From Saccharothrix longispora (lineage in GTDB: Bacteria > Actinomycetota > Actinomycetes > Mycobacteriales > Pseudonocardiaceae), in contig NZ_NSDM01000003.1 of NCBI RefSeq assembly GCF_030852425.1, positions 434,001 to 498,000 on the forward strand: DNA of 64,000 nucleotides, in the 5' to 3' direction. The notes under the pieces are model-generated. The model searched no databases. It saw only the letters and a list, made by a program, of their open reading frames with translations, and had not been told where the DNA came from. Below, one piece after another: positions 17,827 through 24,869 of the stretch. Made by a program: the position numbers and the translations under genes. Numbering within the stretch: the first letter of the stretch is position 1; each line of letters starts with the position of its first letter.

Positions 17827-18984
17827 CTAGCGCGACACCGGCGACAGGGACAGCGCCGCGTGGAGCTCCTCGACCACGGTGTCCTGCTGGGCGGCCGTCA
17901 GGTCGTGGTAGAGCGGGAGGATCAGCGACCTGCCGGTGAACACCTCCGTCACCGGCAGGTCGACGTGCGGGTGTCCCGCGTACGCGGGTTCCAGGTGGGC
18001 GGCCATGATCCCGCGGCGTGCCGACACCCCCCGTGCGGCGAGCCTGGCCAGGACCTCGTTGCGCTGCTCCGGTGTCGTCCCCTCGGGCAGCATCACCCAG
18101 AACGACTGGTAGTTGGTGGTCCCGTGCTCCGGGTCGCGCACCGCGCGCAGGCCCGACTGCTCGCCGAACACCTCGGCGAGCAGCTCGTGGTAGCGCGCCG
18201 CCAGCTCCCGCCGCCGCCGCACGATCGCGTCCAGCTTGGTCAGCTGCACCAGGCCGACGGCGGCCTGGATGTCCGTCATGCGGTAGTTGAACGCGGTCTC
18301 CAGGTAGCTCTCGACGACCGCCTTGCCCCCGGAGTGCCGCTCCGCCGCGCTCACGCTCATGCCGTGCTCGCGCAACCGCCTGCCCCGCACCGCCCAGTCC
18401 TCGCGGTTCGTGGTGAGCATGCCGCCCTCGCCGGTGGTGATCAGCTTGCGCGGGTGGAACGACCAGGCGGCCAACGCCGCGTCCGCGCCGACCGGCACGC
18501 CGCGGTAGGTGGACCCGGCCGCGCAGGCCGCGTCCTCGACCACGGTGATGCCACGCGGGTCGCACAGGGCGCGCAGCGCCTCCACGTCCGCGGGCACTCC
18601 CGCCTGGTGCACCAGGATCACGGCCTTGGTGCGCTCGGTGAGCACCGGCCCGACGGTGGCCGCCGACAGGTTGCCGGTCTCCTCCTCCACGTCGGCGAAC
18701 ACCGGCGTGCCGCCGCAGTAGCGGACCGCGTTCGCGGTGGCGATGAACGACAGCGACGGCACGACGACCTCGTCGCCGGGACCGACGTCGAGCAGGTGCA
18801 GCGCCACGTGCAGCCCGGTGGTGCACGAGGACAGCGCGACGGCGTGCAGCACGGCTACCCGGCGGGCGAACGCGTCCTCGAACGCGGCCACCTTCGGGCC
18901 CTGCGCGACCCAGCCGGAGAGCACGGCCGCCGCCGCGGCGTCCGCCTCCTCCTGGCCGAGCCAGGGCTTCATGACGGGGATCAC
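17827..18984 (-). CDS. DegT/DnrJ/EryC1 nucleotide-sugar aminotransferase
   Basis: The 385-residue PLP enzyme has SSCTTGLHVAL (52-62), VVPSLSFIATANAV (74-87), VVEDAACAAGS (148-158) and the lysine in SFHPRKLITTGEGG (Lys180). This variant resembles PglE/perosamine-type 4-aminotransferases more than the WbpE-like paralogue at 10993; that comparison is by motif only. It overlaps the upstream epimerase gene by four bases, implying sequential use of the epimerase product. It may feed the PglD-like acyltransferase at 12084. Confidence 0.87.
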   Translation of the reverse strand: MIPVMKPWLGQEEADAAAAAVLSGWVAQGPKVAAFEDAFARRVAVLHAVALSSCTTGLHVALHLLDVGPGDEVVVPSLSFIATANAVRYCGGTPVFADVEEETGNLSAATVGPVLTERTKAVILVHQAGVPADVEALRALCDPRGITVVEDAACAAGSTYRGVPVGADAALAAWSFHPRKLITTGEGGMLTTNREDWAVRGRRLREHGMSVSAAERHSGGKAVVESYLETAFNYRMTDIQAAVGLVQLTKLDAIVRRRRELAARYHELLAEVFGEQSGLRAVRDPEHGTTNYQSFWVMLPEGTTPEQRNEVLARLAARGVSARRGIMAAHLEPAYAGHPHVDLPVTEVFTGRSLILPLYHDLTAAQQDTVVEELHAALSLSPVSR

Positions 18985-19982
18985 CGGACCGCCTCGGCGG
19001 CCTCGTCACCGAGGCCGACCCACCAGCGGACCAGCCCGCGCAGGCCGTCGACGAGGCCGATCTCCGGCTTCCAGCCCAGGTCGCGGGCTGCGGCGGAGAT
19101 GTCGGCCAGGCGGCGCGTGACGCCGTTGACCGCGCGCTCCGGGCCGTGCTCCAGGGGCAGGTCGGAGTCCATCGCGGCCAGCAGCGCCCGCGCCAACTCC
19201 TTGAGGCTGGTCTCCTGGGCACTCGCGATGTTGTAGACGGTGTCGGTGACGGGCGCCTTGGCGGCGAGCACGTTCGCGCGGGCGATGTCGTGCACGTGGA
19301 CGAAATCCATGGTCTGCGCGCCGTCGCCGAAGATCAGCGGCGGCTCGCCGCCGGCGATGCGCTCCATCCAGCGGATCAGCACCTCGGTGTACTTGCCGTG
19401 GGCGTCCATGCGCGGGCCGTAGACGTTGAAGTAGCGCAGCGCCACGTAGTCCAGGTCGTACATGGCCTTGAAGCTGCGCAGCATGCCCTCGTTGAACGCC
19501 TTGGCCGCGCCGTAGAACGTGTCGTTGTTGTACGGGTGGTGCCGCTCGGTGGTCGGGAACTGCTCGGCCAGGCCGTAGACCGACGCGGACGAGGAGGCGA
19601 TCACCTTCTTCACGCCCGCCGCGGCCGCGGCCTCGATCACCGTGAACGTGCCGTCGACCAGTGCCTCCAGCGCCAGCCGGGGCTCCTCCGCGCACTGCGT
19701 GATGCGGATGGCGGCGAGGTGGAACACCAGGTCGGTGCCCTGGCTCAGCCGGCCGACCAGGTCTCGGTCGTTGATGTCGCCGTCGACGACGGTGAGCCGG
19801 TCGCCCGCGGCGGCGGTGGCGTCGGACAGGTTCTCCCGGCGACCGCGGACGAAGTTGTCGAGAACGACCACCTCGGCGGCCCCGGCGGCGAGCAACTGGT
19901 CGACCACCGCGGAGCCGATGGTGCCCGCCCCTCCGGTGACGAGGGCCCGCTGCCCGCTGATCGGCTGAGCCGCTTCCGACAT
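18981..19982 (-). CDS. NAD-dependent nucleotide-sugar epimerase/dehydratase (extended SDR)
   Basis: The 333-residue protein has the Rossmann motif TGGAGTIG (16-23), a conserved SSSASVYG (131-138), and the catalytic YGAAK (Tyr158-Lys162). GalE-like 4-epimerases and UDP-sugar dehydratases share this layout; RYFNVYGPRMD supports a UDP-sugar. It is cytoplasmic and soluble. The gene lies between the WbpB-like dehydrogenase gene and an aminotransferase gene whose start it overlaps. 4-epimerase is the conservative call, with 4,6-dehydratase not excluded. Confidence 0.87.
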   Translation of the reverse strand: MSEAAQPISGQRALVTGGAGTIGSAVVDQLLAAGAAEVVVLDNFVRGRRENLSDATAAAGDRLTVVDGDINDRDLVGRLSQGTDLVFHLAAIRITQCAEEPRLALEALVDGTFTVIEAAAAAGVKKVIASSSASVYGLAEQFPTTERHHPYNNDTFYGAAKAFNEGMLRSFKAMYDLDYVALRYFNVYGPRMDAHGKYTEVLIRWMERIAGGEPPLIFGDGAQTMDFVHVHDIARANVLAAKAPVTDTVYNIASAQETSLKELARALLAAMDSDLPLEHGPERAVNGVTRRLADISAAARDLGWKPEIGLVDGLRGLVRWWVGLGDEAAEAVR

Positions 19983-20016
19983 GGTGCTTGTTCCTTCCGG
20001 GTTCTGTGACGGGTGG

Positions 20017-21111
20017 TCAGACGGCCGCGAGGCGGCCGGTGGTCCGGTCGACGGCGACGAACTCGCCGCCGGCGGCGAGGCTGGCGGAGGCCGCTTCGAG
20101 GGTGGCCAGCACCCGCAGGCCGGACCAGCCGTCGGTGAGCGGTGCGCGCTTCTCCGCGATCGAGGCCGCGAACTCGGCCATGACGCCGCGCAGCGCCTCC
20201 TTCTCCGGCAGCGCGGGCGCGACGGTGTCGCCCCGGCGGTAGGAGATGATCGCCTGGCGGCGGTCCTCGTCGCTCTCGATGCGGTCCGCGCCCCGGTCGT
20301 GCACGGAGACGCGCTGCACGGCGTTGAGGTCGTCCCAGACGATGGTGCGGCGGGAGCCGCCGACGATCATGGTGCGGATCTTGGTGGGCGACAGCCAGTT
20401 CACGTGCACGTGGGCCAGCACGCCGTCGGACAGCTCGAGCGTGAGGTGGCCGACGCACGCGCGGCCGGCGCCGATCGGGTCCGAGCCGTGCGCCGAGACG
20501 CGGGTGACGCGCACGTCCTCCGGCAGGATCGCGTCGAAGATCGACAGGTCGTGCGGCGCGAGGTCCCAGAACACGTCCACGTCGGGCTGCACGAGGCCGA
20601 GGTTGATGCGCACCGAGTCGAGGTACTGCACGGTGCCGATCTCGCCGCTGCGCACCAGTTGCCGCAGGTGCCGGACGGCCGGCGTGTAGACGAAGGTGTG
20701 GTCGAGCATCAGGGTCAGGCCCCGGTCCTCGGCCTCGCGGACCAGTTCCAGGCCCTCGGCGTAGCTCGCCGCCAGCGGCTTCTCCACCAGCACGTGCTTG
20801 CCGGCGCGCAGCGCGGCCAGGGCGACGGGCAGGTGGGTGGCCGCGGGGGTGGCGATGGCCACCGCGTCGACCGCCGGGTCGGCCAGCACGTCGTCGAGCG
20901 AACCCGATACCCGGACCGTCGAGTAGTCGCCCAGCACTCGGCGGGCGCGTTCGGTGTCCAGGTCGCACAGGTAGCGCAGCGTGAAGCCCGCGGTGGCCTG
21001 GGCGTTGCGCACCAGGTTCGGGCCCCAGTAGCCGGCGCCGATGACGGCGATGCCGATCGGCTGGTCCATCTCGTTCCCCATTCCCTCGGCCACCATTCCC
21101 TCGGCCACCAT
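20017..21111 (-). CDS. Gfo/Idh/MocA family oxidoreductase (WbpB-like)
   Basis: The 364-residue frame contains IGIAVIGAGYWGPNLVRN (19-36), a GxGxxG dinucleotide site, and VLVEKPLA, the conserved Lys-Pro catalytic loop. WbpB/WlbA enzymes oxidise C3 of UDP-GlcNAcA, which would supply the substrate for the WbpE- and WbpD-like enzymes encoded at 10.4-12.1 kb. Four in-frame ATGs occur (21111, 21096, 21081, 21069). Homology begins at the last, MDQPIG, which has GGGGA five bases upstream; the first lies one base after the stop of the sugar transferase gene. Either start is plausible. Confidence 0.87.
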   Translation of the reverse strand: MVAEGMVAEGMGNEMDQPIGIAVIGAGYWGPNLVRNAQATAGFTLRYLCDLDTERARRVLGDYSTVRVSGSLDDVLADPAVDAVAIATPAATHLPVALAALRAGKHVLVEKPLAASYAEGLELVREAEDRGLTLMLDHTFVYTPAVRHLRQLVRSGEIGTVQYLDSVRINLGLVQPDVDVFWDLAPHDLSIFDAILPEDVRVTRVSAHGSDPIGAGRACVGHLTLELSDGVLAHVHVNWLSPTKIRTMIVGGSRRTIVWDDLNAVQRVSVHDRGADRIESDEDRRQAIISYRRGDTVAPALPEKEALRGVMAEFAASIAEKRAPLTDGWSGLRVLATLEAASASLAAGGEFVAVDRTTGRLAAV

Positions 21112-21112
21112 C

Positions 21113-22597
21113 TCAGTAGGCTCCCTGACCGCCGAAGACGGCGCGGAAGGTCTTCCACAGGATCAACGCGTCCAGGGCGAGCGACCAGTCCTCCACGTAG
21201 CGCAGGTCGAGCCGCACCGACTCCTCCCACGACAGGTCACTGCGGCCGGAGACCTGCCACAGACCCGTCAGGCCCGGCTTGACCAGCAGCCGGCGGCGCA
21301 TGTCGGGGCCGTACCTGGCGCTCTCCTCGGGCAGCGGTGGACGGGGGCCGACCAGGGACATCGAGCCGGTGAGCACGTTGAACAGCTGCGGCAGCTCGTC
21401 CACCGAGTACCGCCGCAGGACGCGGCCGACCGCGGTGACGCGGGGGTCGCGCCTCATCTTGAACAGCACGCCCGCGCCCTCGTTGACCGAACGGAGCTCG
21501 GCGCGCAGGGCGTCGGCGTCGGTGATCATCGTGCGGAACTTCAGGATCGTGAAGTGCTCGCCGTCCTTGCCGACGCGGCGCTGCTTGTAGAGCACCGGGC
21601 CGCGGGTGTCGACCATGATCGCCACGGCGGTGGCCAGCAGCACCGGCGCGAGCAGCGCCAGCAGGAGGAACGCGCCGATCTTGTCCACGGTGGCCTTGAC
21701 CATCCGGCGGGCGCCGGTGAACGACGGCTCGGAGACCCGCAGCAGCGGCATGCCGAGCACGCCGGTGACGTGCAGGCGCGGGCCGGCGAAGTCCATCAGG
21801 GCCGGTGCGACGACCATCTCGGTGCCGGTGCCCTCCAGGTCCCAGGCCAACTGCTGGAGCCGGCGGGGCGTCCAGTAGGCGTCCGGGGTGACCGCGACGA
21901 CGCGGTAGCCGCCGCGGCGGACCTGCTCGGCCAGTTCGGAGAACCGGCCGACGACGGGGGTGCCCTCCAACTCGACGCCGATCTCGGCGCGGCCGTCCAC
22001 TGTGCACACGGCGTCCACGCGCCAGCCCAGGTGGGGCGCGCGGCGGGTGCGCGAGATCAGGTCCTTGACGGTGTCGACGTTGCCCGCGGCGAGCACCGGC
22101 AGCAGGCAGCGGCCCTCGCCGCGGGCGCGGTGCAGCGGGCGGCGCAGGGCGTAGCGGACCGGGAACGCCACCAGCGCGATCGCCGGTCCGACGAGGAACA
22201 CCCACAGGCGGGCGCCGGGCAGCCCGGCCGCGAGCGCACCCAGCCCCAGCGCGACGACGGAGCCGAACAGGCCGCGGCCCAGGCGGCGGAACTCCTCCGC
22301 GCCCTGGCCCAGCACGGTGGTGTTCCAGACCCGGTTGAGGAACAGCGAGCCGACGACGACCGCGATCGTGACCGCCTCCAGGGCGATCAGCGGGAGCGGG
22401 GCGAAGGTGGCGTGGTAGTGGGACAGCACGGCGCCCGCCAGCACGACGACCAGCACGGTGCACAGGACGTCGGCGGCGATCACGCCGTAGCGGTAGGCGG
22501 GCTCCCAACCGCTGACGGTGGGATGGGTGGTGCGGTTCGTGGTGGTGCCGACCCGCACGACCGGTCTCGGTCGCGTGGGCTGGACCTGCTCGCTCAT
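21113..22597 (-). CDS. Polyprenyl-phosphate sugar-1-phosphate transferase (WbaP/WcaJ-type)
   Basis: The 494-residue protein from ATG 22597 (GGGAG seven bases upstream) has four to five N-terminal helices, a cytoplasmic CoA-binding-like domain, a further helix near 290-315 and the catalytic phosphoglycosyltransferase domain: LYKQRRVGKDG, KFRTM, VDELPQLFNVLTGSMS and LVGPRPPLP. It transfers a sugar-1-phosphate to undecaprenyl phosphate and so starts assembly of the glycan unit. It heads the minus-strand operon that continues with the WbpB-like gene. Longer upstream frames lack family sequence and are not used. Confidence 0.92.
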   Translation of the reverse strand: MSEQVQPTRPRPVVRVGTTTNRTTHPTVSGWEPAYRYGVIAADVLCTVLVVVLAGAVLSHYHATFAPLPLIALEAVTIAVVVGSLFLNRVWNTTVLGQGAEEFRRLGRGLFGSVVALGLGALAAGLPGARLWVFLVGPAIALVAFPVRYALRRPLHRARGEGRCLLPVLAAGNVDTVKDLISRTRRAPHLGWRVDAVCTVDGRAEIGVELEGTPVVGRFSELAEQVRRGGYRVVAVTPDAYWTPRRLQQLAWDLEGTGTEMVVAPALMDFAGPRLHVTGVLGMPLLRVSEPSFTGARRMVKATVDKIGAFLLLALLAPVLLATAVAIMVDTRGPVLYKQRRVGKDGEHFTILKFRTMITDADALRAELRSVNEGAGVLFKMRRDPRVTAVGRVLRRYSVDELPQLFNVLTGSMSLVGPRPPLPEESARYGPDMRRRLLVKPGLTGLWQVSGRSDLSWEESVRLDLRYVEDWSLALDALILWKTFRAVFGGQGAY

Positions 22598-23251
22598 CGT
22601 GGTACTCCCCCGGTTGGGCCGGTTCGGACGTGCACGCTCGCAGGGCATCCCCGACGGACCCGCGTGTGGTGTACGGCAAATGTGCGCTCGGCGATTTTTC
22701 GCCTCGGCAAACCGTGATTCGTCTTGGCCCCGGCGTGCGTTACACACACGGTGAGCATGGGCCGACTGCTCATTCCACAGTGCGACACACGGCGCACACT
22801 CAGCAGTGTCACGGCGTGACTTCGAGTTACTGTCCGCCGTTCGGGAAAAGGCTTCCCGGAACGAGGTGCCGCCGCGGTCCACAGTGGCCGACGCCGCGCC
22901 TGACGCGAGCGGCCACCATCATCGACAGACGGCCCCGTTCCGTTACAGGGGCTCCTCGGCGACCTCCGCACAGCGACCGGAATGTGTTCGAAAGGGGCCT
23001 TCCGACCACGTGTCGGGACCGCATCGTGGCGGTTGGCGATCACCCATTCACAGAGCGGAAGCAGCTATTCGGCGCAACGGCTTCCCCACTTCTGGTGACG
23101 ACCGGAAGTAATTCCCACCCGGGCGGACGCTCAAGGTGACGGACGCCACTTCGCGCGCCACAGGATCATGCGATCACCCGCGTGAGGGATGTGCGCACGC
23201 CATTCCCCGATCGGGCACCCCCGCCGCGGGACGCGAGTGAGCGTCGGTCCA
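22598..23251. other. Long intergenic region upstream of the glycan operon
   Basis: About 650 bases separate the sugar transferase start from the S4 gene terminator. Open frames here have no family resemblance and poor codon use. The region is less GC-rich than its surroundings and contains a perfect 6-bp-arm hairpin CGGGAA/TTCCCG at 22842-22858, and GCGTTACACACAC at 22737-22749, similar to a sequence upstream of the dimethylformamidase-like gene. It probably holds the main promoter and regulatory sites of the glycan operon. Confidence 0.5.
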
Positions 23252-23281
23252 CCCCGTCCGGGAACCTCCGCCGGGACGGGG
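23252..23281. terminator. Possible terminator of the S4-domain gene
   Basis: CCCCGTCC (23252-23259) and GGACGGGG (23274-23281) pair perfectly over 8 bp with a 14-base loop, 32 bases after the stop of the minus-strand S4 gene. Confidence 0.4.
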
Positions 23282-23313
23282 CGGAACGGCACGACCGCGG
23301 CGGTCGCTCCGAC

Positions 23314-23535
23314 CTACCGGTTGGCCACGAGGCGGACCTTCTCGCCGCCCACGGCCACCACGTCGCCGTCCCCGAGCTGCGCGCCGCGGCGGTTCTCGAC
23401 CCTGCCGTTCACCGTGACCTCACCGGATTCGACCAGGTCACGGGCGTGCGCACCGTTGTCCGCCAGGTCCGCCAGCTTGAGGAACTGCCCCAACCTGATC
23501 ATGTCGTCGGAGATCTCGACCTCGCGGATGCGCAT
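23314..23535 (-). CDS. Small S4-like RNA-binding protein (YbcJ/RlbA type)
   Basis: This 73-residue protein starts at the ATG giving MRIREVEISDDMIRLGQFLK. The rest, LADLADNGAHARDLVESG and VTVNGRVENRRGAQLGDGDVV, is a complete S4 fold, the small RNA-binding domain found alone in the YbcJ family and in pseudouridine synthases and ribosomal protein S4. A longer upstream frame has no similarity. It is monocistronic and divergent from the DUF742 gene. Confidence 0.85.
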   Translation of the reverse strand: MRIREVEISDDMIRLGQFLKLADLADNGAHARDLVESGEVTVNGRVENRRGAQLGDGDVVAVGGEKVRLVANR

Positions 23536-23654
23536 GGTCCCATCATCCCCCAGGGCGCACGTGCGCCCGCACGTGCACCGGTTAACGAGGATTGCACGGA
23601 CTCGCAACACGATCGACACGCGCCGGCCGCCTGGAGGGCTACCGTTCCCGCGAT

Positions 23655-24377
23655 GTGAGCACACCCAGCTCGGACCCGGAGCCTACCGGCGGCGGGGAGC
23701 GCAAGCGCCGCCGGTCCCCACGCGGCGAGGTCGGCACCACCGGTGCCAGGTTCGGTTCACCCGCGCTGCGGCGCGGCACGGACGGGCAGGACGTCGACGT
23801 GCCCAGGCAGCCGAGGCGGCGGCGGTCGCTGCGCGGCGAAGTGGGGACCACCGGGGCGCGGTTCGGCTCGGCGGCCCTGCGGCGCTCCCTCGACGGATCG
23901 GACGAGCCGGACAGGCCGGACGAGCCGGACAGGCCGGACGACCGCGCGCGGCCGTCGATCCCCCTGGCCCGCAACACGCCCACCCCGACGGCACCCCGGC
24001 CCTCGCCGCGCGAGCCGGAACCGGTCGAGGAGTTCTCCGGACCGCTGGTCCGCCCCTACGCGTGGACGGGCGGGCGCACGTCGTCCCACCACGACCTGCG
24101 GCTGGAGACGCTGGTGTCGCTGGAGCAGGACGGCGTCGCCATCGCCATGCGCGAGTCCACCGCGGAGCAGCGGTCCATCGTGGAGGTGTGCGCGACCCGG
24201 CCGCGCTCGGTGGCAGAGGTGTCGGCGCTGCTGACCGTGCCGCTCGGCGTGGCGCGGGTGGTGCTCGGCGACCTGATCTCGATGGGCGTGGTGGCGGTGC
24301 ACGACGACGCGGTCGCGCCCGGCGGCCCGGACCTGGCGCTGCTGGAACGCGTGCTAGCCGGCCTGCGCCACCTCTGA
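23655..24377 (+). CDS. DUF742 protein with duplicated TGARFG repeat
   Basis: The 240-residue protein starts at GTG 23655 (ribosome site weak; a TTG at 23592 is an alternative). The C-terminal 110 residues are a DUF742 domain: LVRPYAWTGGRT, then IVEVCATRPRSVAEVSALL and LGVARVVLGDLISMGVV, a winged-helix-like module of the CvnC component in actinobacterial conservons. The basic N-terminus contains two near-identical 24-residue units (21-44 and 58-81) centred on GEVGTTGARFGS, then a DEPDRP duplication. The usual conservon partners (histidine kinase, roadblock protein, GTPase) are absent. It overlaps the convergent uracil-DNA glycosylase gene by 24 bases. Confidence 0.82.
   Translation: MSTPSSDPEPTGGGERKRRRSPRGEVGTTGARFGSPALRRGTDGQDVDVPRQPRRRRSLRGEVGTTGARFGSAALRRSLDGSDEPDRPDEPDRPDDRARPSIPLARNTPTPTAPRPSPREPEPVEEFSGPLVRPYAWTGGRTSSHHDLRLETLVSLEQDGVAIAMRESTAEQRSIVEVCATRPRSVAEVSALLTVPLGVARVVLGDLISMGVVAVHDDAVAPGGPDLALLERVLAGLRHL
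23715..23897. repeat. Two copies of a 72-bp coding repeat in the DUF742 gene
   Basis: Copies lie at 23715-23786 and 23826-23897 and encode the GEVGTTGARFGS units. They are followed by two direct copies of an 18-base unit GACGAGCCGGACAGGCCG at 23901-23936. Confidence 0.75.
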
Positions 24378-24869
24378 GCGCAGCCGCCCGAACACCTCGA
24401 CCAGGTCGGCCAGCCGGTAGTGCGCGTTGAGCCCGCTCGGGTTCGGCAGCACCCACAGCCGCGCCGGCCCGATCGGCTCGTCCTGCGGGCCGACGACCGC
24501 CTTCCTGCGGTCGAACGCGGCCCGGTAGGCCGTCACGCCCACGACCGCCACCACCTTCGGCGCGTACCGCTCGGCCAGCGCCGTCAACGCCACCCCGCCG
24601 GCGCGCAGCTCCTCGGGTGACAGCTCGTCGGCCTTCGCCGTGGGCCGGTCGACCAGGTTGGTGATGCCCAGGCCGTGCTCGACCAGCTCGTGCTGCTCGG
24701 ACGGCGCGAACCGGCGCGGCGTGAAGCCCGACAGGTGAAGGGCGGGCCAGAACCGGTTGCCCGGTCGCGCGAAGTGCTGTCCCTTGGCCCCCGACATCAG
24801 GCCGGGGTTGATGCCGCAGAACAGCACGTCCAGCCCTGGCGCGATGACGTCCGGCAACGGTTTCGTCAC
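24354..24869 (-). CDS. mug: Mismatch-specific uracil/thymine-DNA glycosylase (Mug family)
   Basis: The 171-residue protein has VLFCGINPGLMSGAKG (15-30), the GINPG active-site motif of Mug/TDG glycosylases, HFARPGNRFWPALHLSGF next, and NPSGLNAHY near the C-terminus for DNA intercalation. It removes uracil or ethenocytosine opposite guanine. The usual catalytic Asn of GINPG is present. The GTG start overlaps the stop of the 5'-nucleotidase gene, and the 3' end overlaps the convergent DUF742 gene. Confidence 0.9.
   Translation of the reverse strand: MTKPLPDVIAPGLDVLFCGINPGLMSGAKGQHFARPGNRFWPALHLSGFTPRRFAPSEQHELVEHGLGITNLVDRPTAKADELSPEELRAGGVALTALAERYAPKVVAVVGVTAYRAAFDRRKAVVGPQDEPIGPARLWVLPNPSGLNAHYRLADLVEVFGRLRSEVAQAG

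Noticed and set aside
1-22597. Antibiotic biosynthetic cluster based on DegT aminotransferases
   Set aside because: No polyketide, peptide or glycosylated aglycone genes are present; flippase, polymerase and sugar-1-phosphate transferase genes point to a polysaccharide.
22598-23251. Small genes in the long upstream region of the glycan operon
   Set aside because: Several open frames exist on both strands but none has a ribosome site with family sequence or normal codon preference.
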